Shown one piece after another: positions 42,008 through 50,399 of a stretch of 64,000 bases of DNA. Where the stretch lies: the NCBI GenBank assembly GCA_947475995.1, contig CANJNI010000009.1, positions 1 to 64,000 on the forward strand, in the 5' to 3' direction. Position numbers and translations under genes: made by a program. Source of the DNA: Beijerinckiaceae bacterium. GTDB taxonomy: Bacteria; Pseudomonadota; Alphaproteobacteria; Rhizobiales; Beijerinckiaceae. A model generated the notes under the pieces. It searched no databases. It worked only from the letters and a program-made list of their open reading frames with translations, and had not been told where the DNA came from. The first letter of the stretch is position 1. Each line of letters opens with the position of its first letter.

Positions 42008-43762
42008 ATGACCGCCCGATTGACGTTGCCCCGCGCCCGCCGCTTCACGCTGATGCAAAGTTACGACGCCTCGGCGCTCGTGATGTTCGGCATCGTATTC
42101 GCGCTTAGCCTGCTGATTCTCTGTTTCCCCGTCATCATCTTCTGGCTCAGCTTTCGGGTGGGCCGCCCGATTGATCCCGCCGCCACCTATTCGCTTGTTC
42201 ATTACGTCAAGGTCTTTGGCGATCCTTTCGCTTACAGGGTGCTGCTCAATACGCTCGGTTTCGCGCTCACCACCCTGCTTGTCTCGCTGAGTTTCGGCCT
42301 GCCCTTCGCGTGGCTGGTGGAGCGCACCAATCTGCCCGCCAAGCCGCTGCTCTACACATTCATGACGATCGGCCTGCTGTTGCCCGGCTTCGCCACCGCG
42401 ATGGGCTGGCTCTTCCTGATGCATCCGCGCATCGGGGTCGTGAACTCCATGCTCAAGAGCGCGCTGGGCCTCGATTTTCCGGTCTTCAACATCACGTCCG
42501 TGATCGGCATGGGCTGGGTGGAGGGTCTGAGTCTCGCGCCGGTCGCGTTCATCATGACGGCTGCGGTGTTTCGAGCCATGGACCCGTCGCTGGAAGAATC
42601 CGCCGAAATGTCGGGCGCATCTTTCAGCACCTACATTCGGCGCGTCACCCTGCCGCTCGCATGGCCGGGAATTCTGGCGGCGGGGATCTATATCTTTACG
42701 ATCGGTTTCGCGGCCTTTGACGTTCCGGCGATCATCGGCTGGTCGAACCGCATCTTCACCTTCAGCACCTTCATGGTGACGCAACTGTCGCCCGATGACG
42801 GATTGCCCCAGTATGGTCCCGCCACCGCGCTCTCGACATTCGTGATCGCGCTCGCAGGTGGATTGAGCTGGTGGTACGGGCGTCTGCAATCGCGCGCGCA
42901 TCGCTATCAGATCGTCACCGGCAAGGCCTATCGTCCGCGCCTGCTGGACCTTGGCAAGTACAAGCTGTGGGCCTGGCTTTTTCTCGCGGCTTATTTTCTG
43001 CTCAGCAAGCTCGTCCCGCTGCTGATCGTCATATGGGCCTCCCTGCAACCCTACTTCCAGCCCCCCTCCATGGCGGCGCTCGGCATGGTGACGCTGAAAC
43101 ACTTCAACGCGCTGCCGTGGGAGCTTGTGCTGGAGGGACTGACCAACACGACGATTCTGGTCTTCCTGACCCCGACCGTGACGCTCGTCTGCGCCATGGC
43201 ATTTTCATGGGTGGTGCTGCGCTCGAAGCTTCCGGGACGCTCGCTCTTCGATTTCGTCGCGTTCCTGCCGCATGCCATTCCCAATATCGTGTTCGGAATC
43301 GGCGTACTGCTCTTTGCGCTCTATGTGATGCGCGGCGTCGCACCGATCTTCGGCACCATCTGGATCTTGCTGATCGTCTTCGTGGTCGGCCGTCTCAGCT
43401 ATGCGACGCGCATGACCAACAATTCGATGATCCAGATTCACAAGGACCTCGAAGAATCTGCACAGATGAGCGGGGCCTCCACCGGAACAGTGGTGCGGCG
43501 CATCATGGCGCCGCTGCTGGGACCGACGCTGATCTACGCATGGCTGTGGATTGCGCTCATCACGTTCCGCGAACTGACGCTGGCTGTGATCCTGACGACG
43601 CGCGACAACATGACTTTGCCGGTTGTGGTCTGGAGCTTGTGGGTGGCCAGCGGCTTTGGTCAGGCCGCGGCGCTGACCCTGATCCTGCTCGCCTTCATGA
43701 TTCCCATCGTTTGTCTCTACTGGTGGGTGGCCCGAAAGATGAGTTTCGGCGGCGAGCGCTGA
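42008..43762 (+). CDS. ABC transporter permease with two fused membrane domains (FbpB/ThiP type)
   Basis: This 584-residue inner-membrane protein holds two BPD_transp_1 domains, as in FbpB, AfuB and ThiP. About twelve helices are visible. The two EAA loops are near EESAEMSGASFSTYIRRVTL (first half) and EESAQMSGASTGTVVRRIMA (second half), each ready to contact an ATPase. It forms the channel for the substrate caught by the protein at 40843-41928. No ATP-binding gene follows, which is unusual because Fbp systems normally end with fbpC; the ATPase must come from elsewhere. The ATG at 42008 is chosen over an upstream in-frame start in the attenuator region. Confidence 0.9.
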   Translation: MTARLTLPRARRFTLMQSYDASALVMFGIVFALSLLILCFPVIIFWLSFRVGRPIDPAATYSLVHYVKVFGDPFAYRVLLNTLGFALTTLLVSLSFGLPFAWLVERTNLPAKPLLYTFMTIGLLLPGFATAMGWLFLMHPRIGVVNSMLKSALGLDFPVFNITSVIGMGWVEGLSLAPVAFIMTAAVFRAMDPSLEESAEMSGASFSTYIRRVTLPLAWPGILAAGIYIFTIGFAAFDVPAIIGWSNRIFTFSTFMVTQLSPDDGLPQYGPATALSTFVIALAGGLSWWYGRLQSRAHRYQIVTGKAYRPRLLDLGKYKLWAWLFLAAYFLLSKLVPLLIVIWASLQPYFQPPSMAALGMVTLKHFNALPWELVLEGLTNTTILVFLTPTVTLVCAMAFSWVVLRSKLPGRSLFDFVAFLPHAIPNIVFGIGVLLFALYVMRGVAPIFGTIWILLIVFVVGRLSYATRMTNNSMIQIHKDLEESAQMSGASTGTVVRRIMAPLLGPTLIYAWLWIALITFRELTLAVILTTRDNMTLPVVVWSLWVASGFGQAAALTLILLAFMIPIVCLYWWVARKMSFGGER

Positions 43763-43793
43763 GACAATCTGGTCGGAGCGCATTCTTGAAACA

Positions 43794-43826
43794 AAGCGCT
43801 CCCGCAGCTTTCGCCGGGGAGCGCTT
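43794..43826. terminator. Hairpin between convergent genes (bidirectional terminator)
   Basis: Arms AAGCGCTCCC (43794-43803) and GGGAGCGCTT (43817-43826) pair exactly. On the minus strand the stem is followed by TGTTTC, a partial U-tract suited to the small secreted protein gene. On the plus strand it follows the permease by about 30 bases. Confidence 0.75.
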
Positions 43827-43838
43827 CGTTGGCGCTGA

Positions 43839-44126
43839 CTAGCGGCAGACCCTAACGCGCTGCACGCGCCAGCCAAAGCGGGTCCGTTCGCGGATGGATT
43901 CGTAGTGGCAGCGCGGCGCGCGGCGGCGTTCCCAGCGGCGGTCACGCTCAAAACGGCCGCGCTCGACGCGACGATTGCGATCCGTTTCGATCCTCACTCC
44001 ATTCGGACCGATACGCATGTCGACCTGCGCAAGCTGGATCGGCTTTTCGGCAGACGCAGCGCTTGCGATTGACGGCCCCGCCAGAAGTCCGAAGCCGAGC
44101 AACGCAGCCGCGATAACGTTTTTCAT
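43839..44126 (-). CDS. Small secreted Arg-rich protein with EcfG-type promoter
   Basis: This 95-residue protein has a Sec signal (MKNVIAAALLGFGLLAG, ending ASAASA). The mature part contains QLAQVDMRIGPNGVRIETDR, a common opening of small stress-linked secreted proteins in Rhizobiales, then an Arg-rich stretch and a C-terminal CHYESIRERTRFGWRVQRV followed by RVCR. The two cysteines probably pair. The same C-terminal pattern appears in the protein at 59612-59899. An EcfG-type promoter lies 68-92 bases upstream, so it should be induced by general stress. Function unknown; periplasmic location inferred. Confidence 0.8.
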   Translation of the reverse strand: MKNVIAAALLGFGLLAGPSIASAASAEKPIQLAQVDMRIGPNGVRIETDRNRRVERGRFERDRRWERRRAPRCHYESIRERTRFGWRVQRVRVCR

Positions 44127-44193
44127 GGACCTATTCCCTTCAGGTTGAGCCTGAAGCACAAAGCCGAAGCTTCACGCTTCACACAGTATCGGC

Positions 44194-44218
44194 AACGTCG
44201 GGCCCCGCATAAGGTTCC
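44194..44218 (-). promoter_or_regulatory. EcfG (general stress sigma) promoter for the small secreted protein
   Basis: Read on the minus strand, GGAAC (44218-44214) and CGTT (44197-44194) are separated by exactly 16 bases, which fits the EcfG consensus. The predicted transcript start is near 44187, about 60 bases before the ATG at 44126. Confidence 0.7.
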
Positions 44219-44271
44219 GCTGCAGCCGACAAGGGAATGCTGATCCATCGCGCATGAAGCGATGCTGAATG

Positions 44272-44313
44272 CAAAACGCCCGGATTGTGGCGAACCGCAA
44301 TCCGGGCGTTTTG
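44272..44313. terminator. Strong bidirectional terminator after the 5'-nucleotidase gene
   Basis: A 16-base perfect stem (CAAAACGCCCGGATTG / CAATCCGGGCGTTTTG) with a 10-base loop lies 20 bases past the 5'-nucleotidase stop. The stem base supplies TTTT on both strands, so it can stop transcription in either direction and insulates the EcfG promoter. Confidence 0.9.
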
Positions 44314-44332
44314 AATGATCGGAAGAGCTAAA

Positions 44333-46285
44333 TCAGACAGCAAGCTTGTATTTGGCGAAACCATCCGGCGCATCGCCGGCGGGTGTCACCTTGACGCCTT
44401 TAGGCATCGCGGCTTTTGCGGCTGCGGGGCCGGACACGAACGTCACATTCGCCGTTTCGGGCCAGGGAACGAAGTTCCAGTTGGCGTCAGCCGACGGATT
44501 GATGACCTTCTGCTCGACGATGTAGCGCACAAGCACGTCGCGGTTTGTGTCCGGCGCCTCGATCACAATGGTCTTGCCGTCGCAACCGGGGAAGTTGCCG
44601 CCGCCGCCCGCACGATAATTGTTCGTGGCGACGATGAAGGCCTGCTTCTCGTCAATGGGTTGCCCCTTGTAGCGAAGGTCCACGATGCGATGAGCGTCGG
44701 GCGCGATGAGCTTGCCGTTGCCGTCGTAGCGCGAGGGCTTGGTGAGATCGATCTTGTAGGTGACGCCGTCGATCACGTCGTAATTGTACGACGGGAACGC
44801 CGGATTGATGAGTTCCTGCTCGGTCGTCTTTGCCGGATCGATCTGGTTGAACATGCCGGCCGAGCGCTCCAGCCATTCGCGCACCGTCGCGCCGTCGATC
44901 TTCACGGCCCGCACTGTGTTCGGATAGAGATAGAGGTCAGCCACATCCTTGATCGCGATGGGGCCTGCCTTCACGTCCGTATAATAATCCGGGCCGCTGC
45001 GCCCGCCCGCCTTGAAGGGCGCGGCGGCGGAGAGAACCGCAACGCCCTTGAGCTCGGGCATCGTGCCGGCGATCTGCTCCACATACCAGGTCTGCGCCTG
45101 CGAGACGATTTGCACGGATGGATCGTCAGCCACGAGCGCGAAATAGGAATTGATCGGCGCAGAACTCTCGCCGACCGGGGCGCGGACATAGGCGAGCGTC
45201 TCTTCATGGTCGGCCTTGACGGCGGCCAGAATCGCCGGATCGGCGTCCGCCTTCGAGACGATCTTGCGATCGGGCGTGCGGTCATAGATCGAGCGCGCCT
45301 CGACCTTGTGGCCTGTCACCTTCCACGCGCCATTGTCCTGTTCGAGCGTCAGGTCGATCACGCCGACATGGCTGCCCCAGAAGCCGGGCATGACGGCCGG
45401 AACGCCGTTGATCGTGCCCTTCTCGGCGTCGACGCCATCGATCCCCGCAAAGTCCTTGCCGGGGAACACGAGATGCTGATGGCCGAGGAAGATCGCGTCG
45501 ATGCCGGCGACTGTCGCGAGTCCGCGCGCGGCGTTCTCCTCGCCCTTTTCCGGGGCCGAACGCGCGATGCCGCCGTGGCAGAGGGCCACGACCACATCGA
45601 CTTTCTGGGCCTTCAGTTCGGGCAGATATCTGCGCGCGGCTTCCACCACATCGGTCGTCATTGCCTTGCCGGCCAGATGATCCTTGTCCCACTGCATGAT
45701 CTGCGGCGGAAGGAAGCCGATCACCCCGATACGCAGCTTGTGCGCGCCGCCGGCTTCATCAACCACATCTCTTTCGATCACCAGCCACGGCTTCACCAGC
45801 GGCGATCCGTCGGCCTTGAAGACATTGGCGCAGGTCGCCGGAAACTTCGCGCCGTGCAGCGCGAGATCGAGATATTCCAGACCGTAGTTGAATTCGTGGT
45901 TGCCGAGCGTGCAGCCGGCGTAATCCATGCCGTTCATGGCCGCGATGATCGGATGGACATTTCCCTTGAGGCCTTTCTTGTAGGCCATGTAATCGCCCAT
46001 CGGCGAACCCTGGATGATGTCGCCATTGTCGAACAGGATGGCGTTCTTCGCCTCGGCGCGCGCCTGCTTGATGAGCGTCGCGGTCTTGGCGAGGCCGAAT
46101 GTGTCGTCGCCGCCGTCCCGGTAATAATCATAAGGATAGACATTGACGTGCAGGTCGCTGGTCTCCAGCAGCCGCAATGAAAGTTTGGGTCCGGCCGCCT
46201 GCGCGGCGACGCCCGAGAGCGCCACAGCCGCAGCGGCTGCGCCGGTTGCGATGACTTCGCGCCTGTTCATGACTGCGTTCGACAT
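44333..46285 (-). CDS. cpdB: Periplasmic 5'-nucleotidase / 2',3'-cyclic phosphodiesterase (CpdB/UshA family)
   Basis: This 650-residue enzyme is exported with a Tat-like signal (MNRREVIATGAAAAAVALSG). The metallophosphatase domain has the metal motifs TSDLHVNVYPYDYY, FDNGDIIQGSP, LGNHEFNYGLEYL, ALCHGG and FLGHQHLVFPG. The C-terminal nucleotidase domain includes DLYLYPNTVRAVKIDGATV and the late ATNNYRAGGGGNFPG. CpdB-type enzymes release nucleosides from 2',3'-cyclic nucleotides and 3'-nucleotides in the periplasm; UshA-like activity is the alternative. GGGAGAGG precedes the start. The frame stays open another 580 codons upstream, but that stretch is antisense to the HWE kinase gene and lacks protein-like character. 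Confidence 0.93.
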   Translation of the reverse strand: MSNAVMNRREVIATGAAAAAVALSGVAAQAAGPKLSLRLLETSDLHVNVYPYDYYRDGGDDTFGLAKTATLIKQARAEAKNAILFDNGDIIQGSPMGDYMAYKKGLKGNVHPIIAAMNGMDYAGCTLGNHEFNYGLEYLDLALHGAKFPATCANVFKADGSPLVKPWLVIERDVVDEAGGAHKLRIGVIGFLPPQIMQWDKDHLAGKAMTTDVVEAARRYLPELKAQKVDVVVALCHGGIARSAPEKGEENAARGLATVAGIDAIFLGHQHLVFPGKDFAGIDGVDAEKGTINGVPAVMPGFWGSHVGVIDLTLEQDNGAWKVTGHKVEARSIYDRTPDRKIVSKADADPAILAAVKADHEETLAYVRAPVGESSAPINSYFALVADDPSVQIVSQAQTWYVEQIAGTMPELKGVAVLSAAAPFKAGGRSGPDYYTDVKAGPIAIKDVADLYLYPNTVRAVKIDGATVREWLERSAGMFNQIDPAKTTEQELINPAFPSYNYDVIDGVTYKIDLTKPSRYDGNGKLIAPDAHRIVDLRYKGQPIDEKQAFIVATNNYRAGGGGNFPGCDGKTIVIEAPDTNRDVLVRYIVEQKVINPSADANWNFVPWPETANVTFVSGPAAAKAAMPKGVKVTPAGDAPDGFAKYKLAV

Positions 46286-46445
46286 TTGCCTCTCCCTCGG
46301 GTTTGCCGGTTCAAAAAGTCTAGCTTCCCAACGCTCCGCGAGCCAGCATCCAAAATGTGCGATGCACGCCTTTTGATCGGGCGTTTTCCGAACCCGCCTG
46401 ATAGGCATTTTCCGGCCTCCCCGCAAAGATGAAACCAGGCCATTC

Positions 46446-46469
46446 GCCATTATATATTGAATTAATGGC
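46446..46469 (+). promoter_or_regulatory. AT-rich inverted repeat upstream of the HWE kinase (possible operator)
   Basis: GCCATTA and TAATGGC flank a 10-base AT-rich centre about 70 bases before the kinase ATG. The central TATATTG could overlap a -10 element. A transcription-factor site is plausible but no known consensus fits. Confidence 0.4.
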
Positions 46470-46537
46470 CAAGTTTTCGGAATACTCAAGTTCAGAAATT
46501 TCAGTGCGAACCGATAGACGGACAGAAAAATTATAGT

Positions 46538-48280
46538 ATGAAGCAACGTGCGTCTGTTCGCGGAAATTTTATGAAGCTGAAGCATGCGGCGTTGCAGTTG
46601 GGCTTGCGTGGACGGCTTTTTTTGCTCGTGCTCGTGGCGCTCGCTCCAGCCATCCTGATTCTCCTTTCCAATGTGATTTCCTTGCGGCAGAGCCGTGAGG
46701 CGGAAGTGCACGCCCGCGCGTTGCAGATCGGCAATCTGGCGGCGCTCGAAATTCAGCGGATCATGACCGGCGCCGAACGTCTCATGACGGCCGTCGCGCG
46801 CGTTCCGGCAGTCCGGAATTTCGAGGTCGATGAATGCATCGACTATCTGCGCGGACTTGGCGCCGACAACCCGCAGTTTGTGGCCATCTCGGTCATCGAC
46901 CGCGAGGGTGTGCTGCGCTGCCGCGCGCCGATGCCGGAAACGCCGCAACGCTACAGCGAGCGCGCCTATTTTGTCCGCGCTCTGGCCGGCGAACCGTTCA
47001 TTGTCGGAAACTACACAAAGACGCTCACCAGCGGCGCCGCCGTGCTTCAGCTCGCGGTGCCGATCCGCAACGACGCCGGAGACGTGACAGGCGTTCTGGC
47101 CGGCGGCCTGAATCTCGAATGGCTGCGTGACATTCTGCGTCAGCGCCAGTTTCCCAACAATGACGCTCTGACCATTGCTGACGTGAACGGCGTGATTCTG
47201 GCGCGCGAGCCACTTTCGGAGCGGTTTGTCGGCACCAAGATTCCTGCGGACTTTATGCGTCTTGTAGGCGCCGACCGTCCCGGCACCATGGAAGTCACAA
47301 GTCAGGATGGCACGCGGCGCATCATGGGATATTTTCCCCCGAAGGCGAATGGTTCGGGTCTTTATATCAGCGCCGGGCTTGGCCGGGACGATGCATTTGC
47401 GCCGATCAACGCCGCAACGCTCGACGGCGTCCTGATGGTCCTCGCAGGCGCGGTCGCCGCATTCCTGACCGCCGCTTTTGTGGGCCGTTCGCTGATTCGC
47501 GAACCTGTCCGGAAACTCAACGCCACCATTCAGGCCTGGCGTCGCGGCGATGATTCCTCGCGCACCGGCATGCAGGCCGAGAATGGCGAACTCGAAGCCG
47601 TAGGGGCGGCGATCGACAAGTTCATGGACGAACTGGCGCAGGGCAGGCTCGAGCGCGCGAAGGCCGAAGAAAGCCGCGAATTGCTGATGCACGAGATGGA
47701 GCATCGGGTGAAGAATGTGCTGGCGACCGTGCAGGCGATTGCGAGCCAGACGCTGCGCAAGGGCGCAGCCTCGCCCGAAGCGCTTGAAGGATTTTTCGGC
47801 CGTCTGCAGGCTCTGGCCTCGGCGCATCGCATTCTGCTGATGGGAAACTGGGAGGTCGCCGATTTGCGGCAGGTGGTCAGCGACGCCGTGCGGCCTTTCG
47901 ACCGTTCGCCGAGCCGTTTCGACATTGAGGGGCCGGATATTCGCATACGCGCCAAGGCCGCCTGGGCGCTCGCAATGGCCATCCACGAACTTTGCACCAA
48001 CGCGGCCAAATATGGCGCGCTTCACGATGAAAACGGCGCGGTCCGCATCCGCTGGCAGATCGGCGACGGCTCCGGCGACAATCTGTTTCGACTGTGCTGG
48101 GTGGAGCGGGACGGTCCCCGCGTGGCCGAACCGTCGTCATCCGGCTTCGGTTCGCGCATGATCGCCCGCGTTCTTGCCTCGGAAATACGCGGCGTGGTGA
48201 CGCTGGACTATCAGCCCAACGGCCTTGCTTGCCGGGTCCGCGCACCGATGGAGCATGTGCTCCTGTCAAATGCTGCGTGA
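46538..48280 (+). CDS. HWE-family sensor histidine kinase with periplasmic Cache sensor
   Basis: This 580-residue inner-membrane kinase has a first membrane helix at about residues 25-48, a large periplasmic Cache-type sensor (about 50-285; VAISVIDREGVLRCRAPMPE, RYSERAYFVRALAGEPFIVG, ISAGLGRDDAF), a second helix (about 290-315), HAMP, and an HWE/HisKA_2 core. The phosphoacceptor is in LLMHEMEHRVKNVLATVQAI, the N-box is IHELCTNAAKYGAL, and the defining W-x-E is in LCWVERDG. Many HWE kinases phosphorylate PhyR and so control the EcfG general stress response. No partner regulator is adjacent. No clear ribosome site precedes the ATG at 46538; the ATG at 46571 is an alternative. Confidence 0.93.
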   Translation: MKQRASVRGNFMKLKHAALQLGLRGRLFLLVLVALAPAILILLSNVISLRQSREAEVHARALQIGNLAALEIQRIMTGAERLMTAVARVPAVRNFEVDECIDYLRGLGADNPQFVAISVIDREGVLRCRAPMPETPQRYSERAYFVRALAGEPFIVGNYTKTLTSGAAVLQLAVPIRNDAGDVTGVLAGGLNLEWLRDILRQRQFPNNDALTIADVNGVILAREPLSERFVGTKIPADFMRLVGADRPGTMEVTSQDGTRRIMGYFPPKANGSGLYISAGLGRDDAFAPINAATLDGVLMVLAGAVAAFLTAAFVGRSLIREPVRKLNATIQAWRRGDDSSRTGMQAENGELEAVGAAIDKFMDELAQGRLERAKAEESRELLMHEMEHRVKNVLATVQAIASQTLRKGAASPEALEGFFGRLQALASAHRILLMGNWEVADLRQVVSDAVRPFDRSPSRFDIEGPDIRIRAKAAWALAMAIHELCTNAAKYGALHDENGAVRIRWQIGDGSGDNLFRLCWVERDGPRVAEPSSSGFGSRMIARVLASEIRGVVTLDYQPNGLACRVRAPMEHVLLSNAA

Positions 48281-48339
48281 AGCGGTCGCGCGTTCGGGTT
48301 TCCATTCCTATATTCGACGTCGGATATAGGGAGTTTGCC

Positions 48340-49071
48340 TTGCGTTGGATCGTACTGGGTTTCGTTCTGCTGGTTTTTGCGCCCATCGCAACGTCAGCAA
48401 CTTTATACGCCTGGAACAGGAGCGGTTTCGACTGGCGGGCTGCTGATCGCTCCAGCGCCGGTCTCCTGCCTCCGGCCGCGCAACACCGTCAGGCCGTCGT
48501 GCGGATCTATTCCGCCCCGACGGTCAGCTGGCGCGGCGTCGTCGCCAGTCATAGCTGGATCGTCACCAAGAAGGCCGGCGATTCCTCCTACCGCCGTTAC
48601 GATTACACCGCCTGGGGCAGCCCGATCTGGGTCGACCGCTTTGCGCCTGACGGACGCTGGTTCGGCAAGACGCCCGACACGGTCTTCGCCGCCGACGGGG
48701 AAGCCGCCGAGGCCATGATTCCCGCCATCGAAGCTGCGGTCGAAGGCTACACTTTCCGTCATCATGGCGACTATCGCGCCTGGCCGGGTCCGAACTCCAA
48801 CACGTTTGTGGCGACCGTGATGAGCGCCGTTCCGGCGATCGACGCGGTTCTGCCGCCGACCGCGATCGGCAAGGATTTTCCGGCTGACGGAAGCTGGATC
48901 TCGCCGGCTGCGGGCGGACTCGGAGCGAAGCTCAATCTGGGAGGCTACGCGGGCCTGACCCTGGGCTGGATCGAGGGCCTCGAGATCAACATTCTCGGCG
49001 CTGTGGTGGGTTTCGACATCCGGCGGCCCGCGCTGAAGATCCCGGCTTTCGGGCGCATCGGCGTTCCGTAA
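48340..49071 (+). CDS. DUF3750 domain protein, membrane-anchored
   Basis: This 243-residue protein begins with TTG after the ribosome site AGGGAG (about 6 bases). The N-terminus is one membrane helix (LRWIVLGFVLLVFAPIATSA). The rest matches DUF3750: RIYSAPTVSWRGVVASHSWI, then DYRAWPGPNSNTFVATVM, and the signature LPPTAIGKDFPADGSW. The family occurs in envelope-associated contexts and has no known activity; the His and Ser in the domain have suggested a hydrolase-like fold, but that is speculation. It follows the HWE kinase by 59 bases and may be in the same transcript. Confidence 0.88.
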   Translation: MRWIVLGFVLLVFAPIATSATLYAWNRSGFDWRAADRSSAGLLPPAAQHRQAVVRIYSAPTVSWRGVVASHSWIVTKKAGDSSYRRYDYTAWGSPIWVDRFAPDGRWFGKTPDTVFAADGEAAEAMIPAIEAAVEGYTFRHHGDYRAWPGPNSNTFVATVMSAVPAIDAVLPPTAIGKDFPADGSWISPAAGGLGAKLNLGGYAGLTLGWIEGLEINILGAVVGFDIRRPALKIPAFGRIGVP

Positions 49072-49088
49072 AGACCCGACGGTATTTC

Positions 49089-50390
49089 TCAGCCGTCTTC
49101 CTCGTCGGTGGGCTTGGGCGCAGGCGTAATGCGCAGGGCGGTAATGCGGTTGCGAAACTTGCGAAGAATTTCGAACCGGAAGCCGTGGAACGTGAACATC
49201 TGCCCGGCTTCCGGGATCATGCGCGCCTCGTGGATGACGAGACCCGCAATCGTGGTGGCTTCCTCGTCCGGCAGGCGCCAGTCCATCGCGCGGTTGAGGT
49301 CGCGCACGGGCGCGGCGCCGTCCACCGTGATGGAGCCGTCCTGATTGCGCCGCAGGCCCTGCACGGCGATGTCGTGTTCATCGCGAATGTCGCCGACGAT
49401 TTCTTCCAGAATGTCTTCCAGCGTCACGAGGCCCATCACCTCGCCATATTCGTCAACCACGAGCGCGAAGTGCTCCTTGCGCTGCAGGAACGACTGCAAC
49501 TGGCCCCGAAGGGTCGTCGTATCCGGCACAAACCATGCGGGCCGCATGATAGCGTCGAGCTTGACGTTTGCGGCTGTGCCGGCCGTGTCTAGCGCCCGCA
49601 GAAGATCCTTAGCGTGCAGCACGCCGACGATGTTTTCCGGCTGGCCGCGCCAGAACGGAATGCGCGTATAGGGCGAGGCCAGAACTTCGCGCACGATCTC
49701 TGCCTGAGGCAGATCGGCGTCGATGGTGCGCATCTTCGTGCGGTGGACCATCACGTCCGTCACGGTGAGTTCGGTGAGTTCCAGCAGTCCGCCGAACATG
49801 TCGCGGTCGACGCGCTCGACGCTTCCCTCCCGGTGCAGAAAATCGACCTGCCCGCGCAATTCCTCGTGCGCTGACACCATGTCGCCCGCCTCGTCGAAGC
49901 GGAACCCCATGAGGCGCAGGATTTTTCGCACAAGCCAGTTGGCGGTGGACGACAACGGTCCGAGGATTTTCATCACCAGCGTGATGAAGCCGGCCAGCAG
50001 CAGCGAGGTGCGGTCAGCAGCCACGATCGCGATGGTCTTCGGCAGAACTTCGGCGAAGATGATCACCATCAGCGACATGGTGACGGTGGCGTAGATCACC
50101 CCTTCCTGTCCGAACAGGCCGACCAGCACGCTTGTGGCGAAGGCCGATGCGCCTATGTTCACCACATTGTTGCCGATCAGCATGGTGCTGATGAGCTTCT
50201 CGCGGTTTTCCAGCAGCTTGTTGACGCGCCCCGCATTGGCGTCGCCGGCGCTGTCGAGCGCCTGCATGCGGGCGCGCGATGCGCCTGTCATGGCGGTTTC
50301 GCCCGCGGAGAATATGGCCGAGAGGGCGATGCAAAAAATGACAATGCCCAGCGCAAGCCAGGGATCGGTGTGGATCTCGAGATTTTCCAT
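49089..50390 (-). CDS. CNNM/CorC-HlyC family membrane protein (DUF21, CBS pair, CorC domain)
   Basis: This 433-residue inner-membrane protein has an N-terminal DUF21/CNNM domain with three to four helices (LALGIVIFCIALSAIFSAGE, GEVLPKTIA-like VIIFAEVLPKTIAIVAADR), then two CBS domains (ELTVTDVMVHRTKM and ALVVDEYGEVMGLVTLEDIL) and a C-terminal CorC/HlyC transporter-associated domain (TTIAGLVIHEARMIPEAGQM). Relatives act in Mg2+/Co2+ export or tolerance, with ATP/Mg binding at the CBS pair. The label hemolysin is historical. It follows aroKB by 9 bases and is probably co-transcribed, as in many Rhizobiales. Confidence 0.93.
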   Translation of the reverse strand: MENLEIHTDPWLALGIVIFCIALSAIFSAGETAMTGASRARMQALDSAGDANAGRVNKLLENREKLISTMLIGNNVVNIGASAFATSVLVGLFGQEGVIYATVTMSLMVIIFAEVLPKTIAIVAADRTSLLLAGFITLVMKILGPLSSTANWLVRKILRLMGFRFDEAGDMVSAHEELRGQVDFLHREGSVERVDRDMFGGLLELTELTVTDVMVHRTKMRTIDADLPQAEIVREVLASPYTRIPFWRGQPENIVGVLHAKDLLRALDTAGTAANVKLDAIMRPAWFVPDTTTLRGQLQSFLQRKEHFALVVDEYGEVMGLVTLEDILEEIVGDIRDEHDIAVQGLRRNQDGSITVDGAAPVRDLNRAMDWRLPDEEATTIAGLVIHEARMIPEAGQMFTFHGFRFEILRKFRNRITALRITPAPKPTDEEDG

Positions 50391-50399
50391 GGGTCCTAA

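Noticed and set aside
44315-46180. 621-codon open frame on the plus strand
   Set aside because: Antisense to the 5'-nucleotidase, with no recognisable protein and no ribosome site.
46286-48025. 580-codon open extension upstream of the 5'-nucleotidase gene
   Set aside because: It lies antisense to the HWE kinase. The Tat signal and ribosome site fix the start at 46285.
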